DNA of 64,000 nucleotides from Ilyonectria destructans. Lineage: Eukaryota > Ascomycota > Sordariomycetes > Hypocreales > Nectriaceae. This document shows, piece by piece, positions 1 through 9,011 of the stretch; the stretch's first letter is position 1; every line of letters begins with the position of its first letter. The position numbers were made by a program, and so were the translations under genes. Under the pieces are notes generated by a model. The model did not search any database, was not told the DNA's origin, and saw nothing but the letters and a program-made list of their open reading frames with translations. Location: NCBI GenBank assembly GCA_020740775.1, contig JAHEWK010000017.1, positions 558,001 through 622,000 of the forward strand, written 5' to 3'.

Positions 1-1
1 A

Positions 2-1831
2 TGCCCAGAGTGCAACAAGAAACTCGGAATAGCACACGAAGACCTGCTAGAAACCCCAAACGAAGAATGGCGAAACAAGATACGACGGTACCATCGTCAC
101 GAGAATAACAACGACGCCATCCACCCCCACGAGTATGACTACCAGCATGGAATACCTACCCACGAGAAACGAGCCTTCATACCCCCAGAATGCATGCCTG
201 AATTCGGCCAGGAACGCATAAAGGACTACCAGAAACAAGGACTCACACTCAACCAAGCACACACTAGGTTTCATTGGAGATTCATCACCAACCCAGCAGA
301 CTTTGGACGATGCGACATCTGTGAAGAAAGAGAAATGGGACCCCAACAGCCCCCAGAACCGGCGAAGAAAGTACGATTCGTCGATGAGCTCGACAGAAGA
401 ACGCTCGCAGCGACACACACGGTGGAACCAGACAACCCACTACTAAAAGAAATCCAGGGGTACAACGACGCACTACCTGAGGAAGAACGAACGGAACGAT
501 TGCAGGTTCCCGAAGAACTGCAACAACAACTAGTACAGGACGTTCATGAACATCCCGTACACGGACACCAGGGTATCAACGGAACCCTTGAGAGGCTCAG
601 GACAACATACTCATTCCCCCGAATGAAGAAAGCCGTCTCAGACACCATCAAAGGATGTGATTTGTGCAAAAAGTCAAAATCACCACGACACAAGCCTTAT
701 GGACAGTTACAACCACTACCAGTAGCACAACGGCCTTGGGAATCCATCACCATGGACCACATCACCAAGCTCCCGCTATCTGAAGACCCGACAACCGGAG
801 TACTCTACGACAGCATATTCGTCATCGTGGATAGGCTTACGAAGTTCTCATACTTCCTACCCTACCAAGAGTCTACCGACGCAGAACAACTTTCTTATGT
901 ATTCTTAAGAAACATCGTCAGCATACACGGATTGCCAATGGAGATTGTCTCCGACAGAGGAACAACATTCGCATCCAAGTTCTGGCAAGGACTGATGGCC
1001 CAAATGGGATTGAACCACAAGCTCACGACAGCTTGGAGACCACAAGTGGATGGACAAACGGAAAGACTCAACCAAATAGTCGAACAGTACCTACGGTGCT
1101 ACGTCAACTATGAGCAAGACAACTGGGTCCAGAAGCTACCTACGGCGCAACTGGCCTACAACACATCCACCTCAGGAACAACGAAGCTCACACCAGCTTA
1201 CGCCAACTTCGGATTCACCCCCGACGCCTACAGATCATCACGAGAAGGACCCTTGAACGCTAAGGCAATCCTCAACACCGACCAGCTACGACAGCTACAC
1301 GAAGAAATGAAGACGGAACTGGAGTTCGTCAGAAAACAAATGAAAAAATATTACGACAGGAAAAGATTGAAAGGACCAATCTTCCAGAGAGGAGACATGG
1401 TTTACCTCGCAACAAAAAACATCAAGACAAAAAGGCCGAACAACAAATTGGACTTCAAATTCATCGGACCTTACAAAATTTTGGAAAAAATCTCAGAAAA
1501 CAACTACAAACTGGACTTACCACCAAAGGTCAAGCTCCATCCAATCGTTCACATTTCATTACTCGAATCAGCAGCAGACACCATTCACGTCAAAACATGG
1601 GACAACAATCAAGAAACGGAAGTCGAGAATGACCAGGAATTCACGGTCAAAACAATCCTCGACATGAAAAGAGAAAACAACAAAACGAAATATCTTGTGA
1701 GATGGGAAGACTGCGACCCCTCAGAAGATACATGGGAACCCTACGAACACCTCACGCATTGTCAAGCCAAACTAAAGGACTTCCTCAAACGAAGAAGTAC
1801 CCCAGGAAATATGCATTGGGACAGATTCTAG
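2..1831 (+). CDS. Retrotransposon pol polyprotein, C-terminal part (integrase and chromodomain)
   Basis: The frame is open from base 2 to the stop at 1829-1831, so this is the C-terminal 609 residues of a longer polyprotein; the first ATG at 194 is internal. Two CxxC pairs lie near the N-terminal end of the visible part. The integrase zinc-binding domain (HHCC type) follows at about 530-690, with HGH and CDLCKK. The catalytic core has the expected acidic positions: TMDH near 750, SDRG near 950 and GQTERLN near 1055, the DDE layout of retroviral-type integrases. An RxxGDxVYL segment near 1390 is the GPY/F-type C-terminal module. A chromodomain (YLVRWEDCDPSEDTWEP) lies near 1690-1740 and would direct insertion to particular chromatin. 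No stops or frameshifts are visible. Confidence 0.93.
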   Translation, partial: CPECNKKLGIAHEDLLETPNEEWRNKIRRYHRHENNNDAIHPHEYDYQHGIPTHEKRAFIPPECMPEFGQERIKDYQKQGLTLNQAHTRFHWRFITNPADFGRCDICEEREMGPQQPPEPAKKVRFVDELDRRTLAATHTVEPDNPLLKEIQGYNDALPEEERTERLQVPEELQQQLVQDVHEHPVHGHQGINGTLERLRTTYSFPRMKKAVSDTIKGCDLCKKSKSPRHKPYGQLQPLPVAQRPWESITMDHITKLPLSEDPTTGVLYDSIFVIVDRLTKFSYFLPYQESTDAEQLSYVFLRNIVSIHGLPMEIVSDRGTTFASKFWQGLMAQMGLNHKLTTAWRPQVDGQTERLNQIVEQYLRCYVNYEQDNWVQKLPTAQLAYNTSTSGTTKLTPAYANFGFTPDAYRSSREGPLNAKAILNTDQLRQLHEEMKTELEFVRKQMKKYYDRKRLKGPIFQRGDMVYLATKNIKTKRPNNKLDFKFIGPYKILEKISENNYKLDLPPKVKLHPIVHISLLESAADTIHVKTWDNNQETEVENDQEFTVKTILDMKRENNKTKYLVRWEDCDPSEDTWEPYEHLTHCQAKLKDFLKRRSTPGNMHWDRF

Positions 1832-1835
1832 GACC

Positions 1836-2429
1836 TCAACCATGCGCAACGCCTTCCGAAGAACCTTCACCAATAACGCCAGACGAGAAGTCAAACGAAG
1901 AACCTACGGCGTTCCAGTCAATAAGGTCCGTCACCAGGACGGACTGCGCAGAAACCACCGCCTCCGACTCTAACCGTTCGGTCTCGTCCAACTCGTCCAT
2001 GGACGCGAGACCACGATTTAACATCTGAGTACCCTTCTCGACCAACTGTCGCTTCTGGCGACGAAGTCGCATCAAACGAGAAAGACGCTCGTTCAGTTGT
2101 TGTTGTAGCTGGATCAGTTCCTCCTCGGTAGCCTCCTCGGCAGCTTCCAGACGCTGTTTTTCGAGCGCCAGACGATCCGCTACACCACAAATCAGAACGA
2201 ACAAAACCCCAGGACAACCCGGAACAGCCTCACCTGCCACCAGGGAGATGCCCTGACCGTCGCAAGGGCGACCACGACGCGTGCACTCGGCACACTTCGA
2301 GTGGCCCTCCTTCATTACGCACTTCAAGTTCCGCGGCGAACAGTAGGAACAAGGCATGACGACGAAACCCGTAGTAGCAATCAAGACTGCCTGCGCTTTT
2401 CGGTTTCTCGTGGATTTAGCTGTAGACAT
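1836..2429 (-). CDS. Retrotransposon-associated antisense ORF with a Zn2Cys6-like cluster and coiled coil
   Basis: This ORF runs opposite to pol and ends only 4 bases from the pol stop. The open frame extends up to 2627, inside the LTR, so I take the ATG at 2429 as start; a second ATG at 2357 lies just before the cysteine motif. The cysteines follow C-x2-C-x6-C-x8-C-x2-C-x6-C, which is the spacing of fungal Zn(II)2Cys6 binuclear clusters. A Glu/Gln/Arg/Leu-rich stretch after it should form a coiled coil, then an acidic tail. A good GT-AG intron (2180-2233, 54 bp) keeps the frame whether or not it is removed, and removing it joins the zinc cluster directly to the coiled coil. I recall similar small Cys-rich ORFs beside gypsy elements in other fungi. 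Its function is unknown. Confidence 0.6.
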   Translation of the reverse strand: MSTAKSTRNRKAQAVLIATTGFVVMPCSYCSPRNLKCVMKEGHSKCAECTRRGRPCDGQGISLVAGEAVPGCPGVLFVLICGVADRLALEKQRLEAAEEATEEELIQLQQQLNERLSRLMRLRRQKRQLVEKGTQMLNRGLASMDELDETERLESEAVVSAQSVLVTDLIDWNAVGSSFDFSSGVIGEGSSEGVAHG

Positions 2430-2528
2430 GTCGTCAGCAAACCATGAGGGGAATACAGGACTAAGTGCGAACGCACGAAGGAAATTTGAAACAGGCCTGG
2501 TAGCTGGCCTTGGGGACAAGGACCAACG

Positions 2529-2538
2529 GAGGGGAGAC
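2529..2538 (+). other. Polypurine tract of the retrotransposon
   Basis: A run of ten purines (ggaggggaga) lies four bases upstream of the LTR start. This is the expected primer site for plus-strand DNA synthesis in LTR elements, and it helps fix the LTR boundary. Confidence 0.65.
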
Positions 2539-2542
2539 ATCG

Positions 2543-2861
2543 TGTTACGACCCGTGCCGCGTAGACGCCTGGCGTCACGTGCACCCCACAAATTTCCCCC
2601 AATCAAATACACCTCACTGCGGCTCACGCCGTACTAAAGGACTCACCCGTGAGCCTCTACGGCTCACGCGTGAGCCTCTCCGGCTCACCTGCGATTCCAA
2701 GGCTCACCGCCGTGAGCCTCACCTATCATTCTAGTATATAGACACACGTTCATTAGCACTTTCCTAGACTCTTAGCTACCTCAGCTATCAATACAACTTG
2801 GTTACCTCAATCACCTTGACTCGCTACGCATCACTGTGCTTGACTATTACCAGACGTAACA
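2543..2861 (+). repeat. 3' LTR of the Ty3/gypsy element (319 bp)
   Basis: The LTR starts TGTTACG and ends CGTAACA, a perfect 7-bp terminal inverted repeat with the canonical TG...CA ends, just after the polypurine tract. It holds a TATA-like site at 2735-2740 (tatata), likely the U3 promoter. An array of GGCTCAC and GTGAGCC words lies at about 2615-2716, including a perfect 16-bp palindrome at 2661-2676. No second LTR copy is in the window for comparison. Confidence 0.85.
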
Positions 2862-3563
2862 TTTACCCAGTAAGTGACGCCCTAACCGATCTGCTAACAT
2901 AAACCTACGGTTTATCCACCAGCAACCCGTCTCTCGCCTACCCTATACCACGTATACGGCAGTCCAGAGAACACGACCGTTACATATAGTCACATTCTTA
3001 CACGAGTGTAATAAGGGACTTAGTCTATTAATCATAAACCTAATTACAGTCTTTTACCTCTTCTAAACCTCCTCCGCAATATCCCTCTATAATTTAGTTC
3101 CCTTATATTCTTATAGTTATTAATTCTTTAGCTGCAAGTTAACTAACACCATATTATATATCAGCTATATAATCTATACTATATAGCTAAAGCTGTATAA
3201 GCTATTTAAGAATACCTTTTTAGCTGGAGAAGTTATCCTACTTTTATAGTTCTAAACTATCATCTTAAGATAGCCTATCTTAGCGGTAATTCAGAGTCTT
3301 AGATCTATATCTAGGCCGGCTAGCTCTCGAATTATATAGCAGCTAAATATAAGTAACTATACTAGATATAGTTTGTTGGGCCGATTAATTTATACTCTTC
3401 TAATATCTTTAAGTCTGGACTGTTTAGCTGTAATTTACAGCTTTAAAATAAGAGTTAGGTTACTTTAAATTAAGTAATATAGATTAAAATAGAAGCTATA
3501 AGTATAGCTATAATTAGAAGATACTATATCGGTCTAAAGGGTAAAATAGAAAGTAGATATTTT

Positions 3564-3623
3564 TAGTTAGTTAAGTAGTTAGTTAAGTAGTTAGTTAAGT
3601 AGTTAGTTAAGTAGTTAGTTAAG
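3564..3623. repeat. Tandem repeat, 12-bp unit x 5
   Basis: Five exact copies of tagttagttaag follow each other without interruption inside the AT-rich block. Confidence 0.9.
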
Positions 3624-4020
3624 GTATATATAAGAATAGAAAGATAACTAAAGTAGAAAAAGTAAGGCTTATAGAGCTTTTATATCTATTATAATTTTAT
3701 CTTCTTTAAGATTTAGCTTTTTTAATAGATTTAGTTTTTTCAGTAGATCTAGCTTTTTTAAGATTTAGTTTTTTCAGTAGATTTAGCTTTTTTAAGATAT
3801 AGTTATTTTTATAGCTTATTAAAATATTAGAAAAGATAATTAGTTAGATTAGAAACCTTAGTCTATTTAAGTAACTATTAATCTTTAAATAGACTGAATA
3901 TACAGTTGATATTATTAATACTATTATTAGTATTTTTCTTTTTACTATTAAGCTTTTAGTCCCCCCTTTAGGTATATATATATTAGGGCACTCTAACCTC
4001 TTAATATATTTTTAGATAAA

Positions 4021-4297
4021 TAGAATAAATAGAATAAATAGAATAAATAGAATAAATAGAATAAATAGAATAAATAGAATAAATAGAATAAATAGAATAA
4101 ATAGAATAAATAGAATAAATAGAATAAATAGAATAAATAGAATAAATAGAATAAATAGAATAAATAGAATAAATAGAATAAATAGAATAAATAGAATAAA
4201 TAGAATAAATAGAATAAATAGAATAAATAGAATAAATAGAATAAATAGAATAAATAGAATAAATAGAATAAATAGAATAAATAGAATAAATAGAATA
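4021..4297. repeat. Minisatellite, 9-bp unit x ~31, perfect
   Basis: The unit tagaataaa is repeated 30 full times plus 7 bases with no mismatch that I can see; a shortened copy (tagataaa) precedes it at 4013-4020. Such homogeneity in otherwise decayed DNA points to recent slippage or unequal exchange. There are no spacers, so it is not a CRISPR array. Confidence 0.95.
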
Positions 4298-4400
4298 ATA
4301 AAGTCTGTATTACAGGTATTTACGAGCTAGTTCTAGTAGAAGCTTAATTGCTGTATTTTCTATACCCTAACAATAAAGCTGTTTATTTAATAAGCCCCAA

Positions 4401-5053
4401 GCTCTGCAATAATCCAATCACCCCCACATTCACCTTGGTGATATTCCTCCACATAGCGCAATGCCAGTCACCAGGTCCCTAGGACGGGCACTTCTCCAAC
4501 GCGAAGATGGAATTTGCGTGGGCTCCGAGCACCCGCTCGCTCCCTTCATTCGGAATCGCCACTTGAGCTTGAGTGATGACAGTTAATAGCTTGAACACGT
4601 GATATATTCATATGATGAGAAACTACCACGGCTGGATCTTAGACTGAATACTGAGTTGCAGCTGGAGAATACTTACCTCACTATTATTTGTCTAAGTATG
4701 ACTATTGGGAAAACCATGAGGCCATAACCTTCGTTGATCTGTATTATTCTACGATGAGTATGACTAATTCCCATCGCTACACAACTGTGTTTGTGAGAAT
4801 TGGCAATTCTCCATGATCATGCTACCTCTGCGGAGCCACAGCTCCTTGGGGAAGATTGAAGCACCTACCAAGGAACATGATTTAGGGACAGGCCTCGGCA
4901 AAACAGCAAAGGTGGGGCGCCTCCATCCTCGGCTTGGAGGGTCGAGAGGGGCATCACTGCAACCGAATACTGAGAGAGATTTATGAGTCTGCAAGGAGAA
5001 TAAGTCAGGAAGAAGTATGACTTTACATATTGCAACCTGACAAGAAACATAAA
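4401..5053. other. Intergenic, upstream region of the thioesterase gene
   Basis: Base composition returns to normal here. I see no convincing ORF or RNA gene. The last few hundred bases presumably hold the promoter of the thioesterase gene, but no clear TATA box stands out. Confidence 0.5.
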
Positions 5054-5626
5054 ATGGCTACTACCGACTTGAACCACTTTCTCTCCATTCCTTGGTGCGC
5101 AAAACTCCTCAACGACCCAGGTATTGCATTTCTCCACGACCACGACAAGTTTCAGGATACCGTCAGAAACCAGGGCATATTCGCCGAAGGTGTCTCCAAT
5201 CTCGAAGATGGCGTCAGGGCTCAGCTGGCCTTCTACCATCTACAGCCTCAACAAGCGGTGGACTCCCAGGCTCCCTTTCCTGAGCTATCGGTAATGCTCG
5301 ACCTAGGCAGCGGTGTCTCGGGCTGGCCTGGAATAAGCCACGGCGGTTTTATCTCGTATATATTCGACACTGTGGCGGGTCGGTTGGCAGCGTGCAATAT
5401 TGATAGCCCTCCTGAGGAAACGGCATCGCCTTTCACGATGACGGCTAAATTGGACGTCAACTACCGAAAACCCGCTCGATTAGATCAGGTGTTGATTGTA
5501 ACAGCCGCGATTGAGAAGGTTGAAGGACGCAAGATGCATATCGGTGTGAAACTGGAGGACGAGTCGAGGGCGGTCTTGAGCGACGGTGCTGCGCTATTCC
5601 TGCTCGCAAATGTGCCCCGGCTTTAG
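5054..5626 (+). CDS. Hotdog-fold thioesterase (4HBT / THEM4-like)
   Basis: A 190-residue, intronless protein. The start is the ATG at 5054; the frame is open slightly upstream, but only from a TTG at 5030. The C-terminal half is a hotdog-fold acyl-CoA thioesterase of the 4HBT superfamily: GISHGGFISYIFDTVAG carries the HGG signature and the long central helix, followed by the strand pattern KLDVNYRKPARLDQVLIV and a closing strand ending LSDGAALFL. The N-terminal half is helical, as in THEM4-like fungal proteins. It would hydrolyse an acyl- or aroyl-CoA ester in the cytosol. It is convergent with the Zn2Cys6 regulator gene, with about 130 bp between stops, and near a CoA ligase gene that could make its substrate. 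The actual acyl group cannot be told from sequence. Confidence 0.85.
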   Translation: MATTDLNHFLSIPWCAKLLNDPGIAFLHDHDKFQDTVRNQGIFAEGVSNLEDGVRAQLAFYHLQPQQAVDSQAPFPELSVMLDLGSGVSGWPGISHGGFISYIFDTVAGRLAACNIDSPPEETASPFTMTAKLDVNYRKPARLDQVLIVTAAIEKVEGRKMHIGVKLEDESRAVLSDGAALFLLANVPRL

Positions 5627-5759
5627 GCTTGTGAGGTGATATTAGGGCCACATATGTCTGATGAACAGACTGACGGAATTAATTACAGTTCTAGCGTACA
5701 GAGACCATACTTATTGTATACAGTAACGACAAGGCGCGAAATCATCTCGAGCATTTTCG

Positions 5760-8585
5760 CTATGAAGGCATCTCCACCGTGGATGGACCAAGCCACTGAT
5801 GCGATGGAGAAAGCTGCTCCTCCAATCGGAAATTCTCATCATCTTCTGCTTCAGCCATTTGGTATAACATGCTCACAAACTGCTCCACGTGGTCGTCCTC
5901 GACGGTCTGATCGAGGTTTGGTACGCCTCCCATGGAATCTAATGCTGCATCGGTCACCACACCGTCCCAATCGATAGTGTCTTCGCCTGTAGGTTCTTGT
6001 CCCTCGACGGTTGACGTGCCTATTGATTGCTTGATGTCAAGCTCCGTAGACAGTGCGAATGAGAAGTCGTGTGATAGAGGATCGGCGTACGCATCGTTTT
6101 CATCCGTCGATACTGACTCAATGGTTGCAGGGACGATTGTAGTCGCAGGCGAGTCGCTCAATTCCATCAAGTCTGGAGATCTCGCCTTTCCGCTGAGAGC
6201 ACCGGATTCTGAGTCAGGAGAATCATTGACCGGACTCGACAGGTTCCACGGGAGGAATGCCGCTGCTCCCATTTTGTCGCATAGGAGGCGTTGAAGATTA
6301 CTTGGGAATTCATAGTTCTCAGGCAACTTCGCGTGAGTAAGACTCAAATCCATGATCAGTGTGAGCCGTAGATACTGGACTGGTCGATGGGTGATGACAT
6401 CTCCCCAACCCATCTCTTCCCCGGTCGCTTGCAGGGCCGGGTCGAGTTGCGCAAGATCCACGACATGGTGGATGGTGTGACTTATCAGGTCTACCCCATG
6501 ATACTGTAAATGGTACTCGTTCATTGCCTGCACGAGGGTACGAAGGCAATCTTGCCTCATCGATGCTTTTTCACAGTTGTGTCTAGGAGCCTGCATCTTG
6601 ACATCGAGAATGAGCAACAAGAGAGGCATGGCAATAAGAGCAAGACTAGCCAGTTAGCGTATGACTTTGCAAATATATCGTTTGGACTTACACGCTAATG
6701 GGAAAATAACGAACGAGCCCAAGCTGCATGGATTCCTTGAGTCGGTCCGTTATTCTCATCGTCGCCTTCCGAACCTCTCGACGCTTCTTGCTTCTTGTAG
6801 CGGCATCCATAGTCCCTGTTGGAGATAGGCAAGTACTGACGAGTACCTCTTGGTGATGGAGACCCAATCTCGCGGCGCTGTTTGAAGCATTAGATACGAA
6901 AAACAATGCCAATTGTTGTTCACTCACTGATAGTAGATGTACATCATGTTCGTGTGCACGATAACGGACTGATGTCGGAACTGATTTCCCTTCCTCGGTA
7001 TAGGGAATTGCCGTCGCGTTGCACTATACCAATCCGAGAGTGACTGTTGACACTCATTCAACTTGGATTGGCTATCTGTATGGCAAATCCGTTGCTCCTC
7101 CAGGGATTCATCCGACAAAGATAATAGTGGTAGGAGGTCGGTTAACACGACACACAATTCCATGACACGTTGAAGTATACAAACAAGGTGCCGTTTCGTG
7201 CTGGGTTCATGTACCAACGAACAATTAATCTCCTCTTCAAAATCTTCACTCTCCAAAGGCGGGTATTTCTTTGGAATTTGAATGCTTCGTCGGAGACCAA
7301 GGGACAGAATACGGTCACGGATGATGCAGCACCACCACAGCCGCCTCAATGTTCTTTTGCGCTTGTCCTGGGATATTGTTGTTGGGGGCACACTCGGTCG
7401 ATCGAGCATGCGATGGGCATGTACAGACTTTGCATAGTGAATCGCCATGCTGAGCCAAATTGTATTGGGCTTTGATGGCCCTATTCCAATGGATGTTGGC
7501 CAGTATGTAAGAAGAAGAGCTGATTGGGCTAGTGCAATGGACGATGACTCGGTGTTTAGGTCGAATAGAAGCTATCTTTGTTAGTCAAGAACAAGGCAAG
7601 AGGCTATCCAGCGATATCGTACCTTGGCTCTCTTGTACAGCGAAGCAGCTGCTAATCGGGGGCAGTCGAATCCCAATGCGTCTGTGATATTCCGAGGAAC
7701 AAACTTGGGTCGCAGTCAGTATCAGCGGCTCAGAAATGATTTCATCAACGTACGCTGCAAGAGACGAATAGCATGGCTTGAAACAACACCATGGGGATCC
7801 TCTCGATATCTGGCCCGTCACCAAGCCTGTCACAGTATATATCCCAAAAGTGGCCCTCGTCGAGAAGAGGCATAATAGGATGGACATGGAGGAAATACTG
7901 CCTGACAAATTCATCTAAAATTAGCCTTGGGGGCAACTGCAGACATCCTTGGAGGCTCAGGCAGTCAATGTCCTCGGAAGGCATTTTAGACAGGTCGGGG
8001 AGGCGTATAAATGGGTAGTCGGAGGCCTGAAGACAATCCAGGCGCGTGGGCTGACTTGCACGCGCTGTGGAGGGTTTAACGGCCCCATTGTATTGCGGAA
8101 AGGGCATAATTGGCAATGTGTCCAGGCCGTATGTTTTCTCGGTCGGTGGTTGTGACTTGTGTGTGGAGGGCGACATGTCCAAGACGAGATGATTAGGACT
8201 GTTCTGAGCACCCTTGAGGTTGCTCGCTCGGCGGCTCGTGCTCTGACGCGGGCTACTGTTGACTCCCATGTCTAGTTGTGAATGCCAAACGAGTTCTGAC
8301 GGTGCCTGGGAGACCTCTTTATCGGCAGTTCCTTGCGGCAGAATCGTGGTGGTCGGGCTCGCGTTTGTAAGCTCATTGTTCGTGAGAAGGCGGCTGCAAA
8401 CAACATTAGCCAGCGGACTTGAACTGGTCGCGATTTACTAACCGCTTCGACATCCTCTCCGCGACTGTGCACGCCGTGTGGTCGAGGTCGCAGTTCCGAC
8501 ACGGAATACCCGAGATTGAAACATCGCAGCGGACTTTTCGAGCCCGGCAACGTAGACAGGCCTTTGGCGCGCGTGGTCTAGGCAT
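5760..8585 (-). CDS. Zn2Cys6 transcription factor with fungal-specific (MHR) domain
   Basis: Six exons give 859 residues: 8585-8443, 8393-7754, 7703-7623, 7571-6928, 6877-6692 and 6645-5760; introns are 46-51 bp with GT-AG ends and the phases agree throughout. The DNA-binding domain is at residues 10-39 (C10, C13, C20, C29, C32, C39; spacing 2-6-8-2-6), with the usual basic RCRARKVRCD. The middle-homology region starts near the segment LDEFVRQYFLHVHPIMPLLDEGHFW. It runs on through CSFVPRN, LLLTYWPTS and the LRRLWWCCIIRDRILSLGLRR helix, restored only by the splicing given. The type resembles CTF1-beta/FarB-like regulators, but I would not name it. The position beside CoA-ester enzymes suggests a local pathway regulator. 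The acidic, Ser-rich C-terminus may activate transcription. Confidence 0.9.
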
Positions 8586-9011
8586 CTTGACAGTGGATCT
8601 TGTTTTACTCGATGCAACGAAGTGAACCAACATAACAAGGAAGAACTACTCCTCAAAGCCTGGGGAGAGCGGCTTAAAATTACGAGAACGAAGCAGCTGA
8701 AGCCATCCAAAACCAGCATGGTCTCGGGGTACATGTGCGGGGCCCCGGATCAGCCATGCGGGGAGAAGGGGGCTGATTCAGTCGAGTCATGATATTCTGA
8801 CATGGGGACATGGGTTCTTCGGCAACGGCTACAGCATTATGATAGTCTCGATCTACGGCGCTTTCGGAACCTTATCTAGCCTCAAATATTACCCCAATCT
8901 CTCTATGACGCGTGGAATTGGCCGTCCTTGCGCCTCGGCCCTTGTGTCAGAGTCAATATTTCTGATTCGTCTCCATCCTTGCAGCACATCATGGAACCCA
9001 CGAGATCTCCC

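Larger units (their letters stand above)
1..2861 (+). mobile_element. Ty3/gypsy LTR retrotransposon (chromovirus), 3' part, cut by the window edge
   Basis: The segment holds, in order, the end of pol (integrase, then chromodomain), an accessory ORF on the opposite strand, a polypurine tract near 2529-2538 and a 3' LTR at 2543-2861. That order (integrase last, then chromodomain) identifies a Ty3/gypsy chromovirus. The gag, protease, reverse transcriptase, RNase H and 5' LTR lie left of the window, so neither completeness nor target-site duplication can be judged. The 5 bases after the LTR (2862-2866, tttac) would be the right copy of a target duplication. The visible pol frame is uninterrupted, unlike the RIP-like DNA that follows it, suggesting a fairly recent or protected copy. 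Confidence 0.93.
2862..4400. other. AT-rich, gene-free, RIP-like DNA
   Basis: The DNA changes abruptly from GC-balanced retroelement sequence to AT-rich sequence full of TA dinucleotides and TAG/TAA triplets. No ORF of note exists on either strand. This is what repeat-induced point mutation leaves behind in ascomycete repeats, so the region is probably the remains of older elements. It contains two tandem repeats (listed separately) and a looser repeat at about 3715-3800 made of T-rich segments alternating with agatttag-type words. Confidence 0.7.

Noticed and set aside
47..418. Minus-strand frame inside the retrotransposon pol
   Set aside because: Shadow of the pol frame; hydrophobic low-complexity residues with no family features.
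1702..2028. 108-codon plus-strand frame overlapping the pol end
   Set aside because: Overlaps the chromodomain in another frame and has no features; the antisense cysteine ORF explains the downstream part better.
4021..4297. Regular array that could be taken for a CRISPR
   Set aside because: The 9-bp units are contiguous with no spacers, and the host is a fungus; it is a simple minisatellite.
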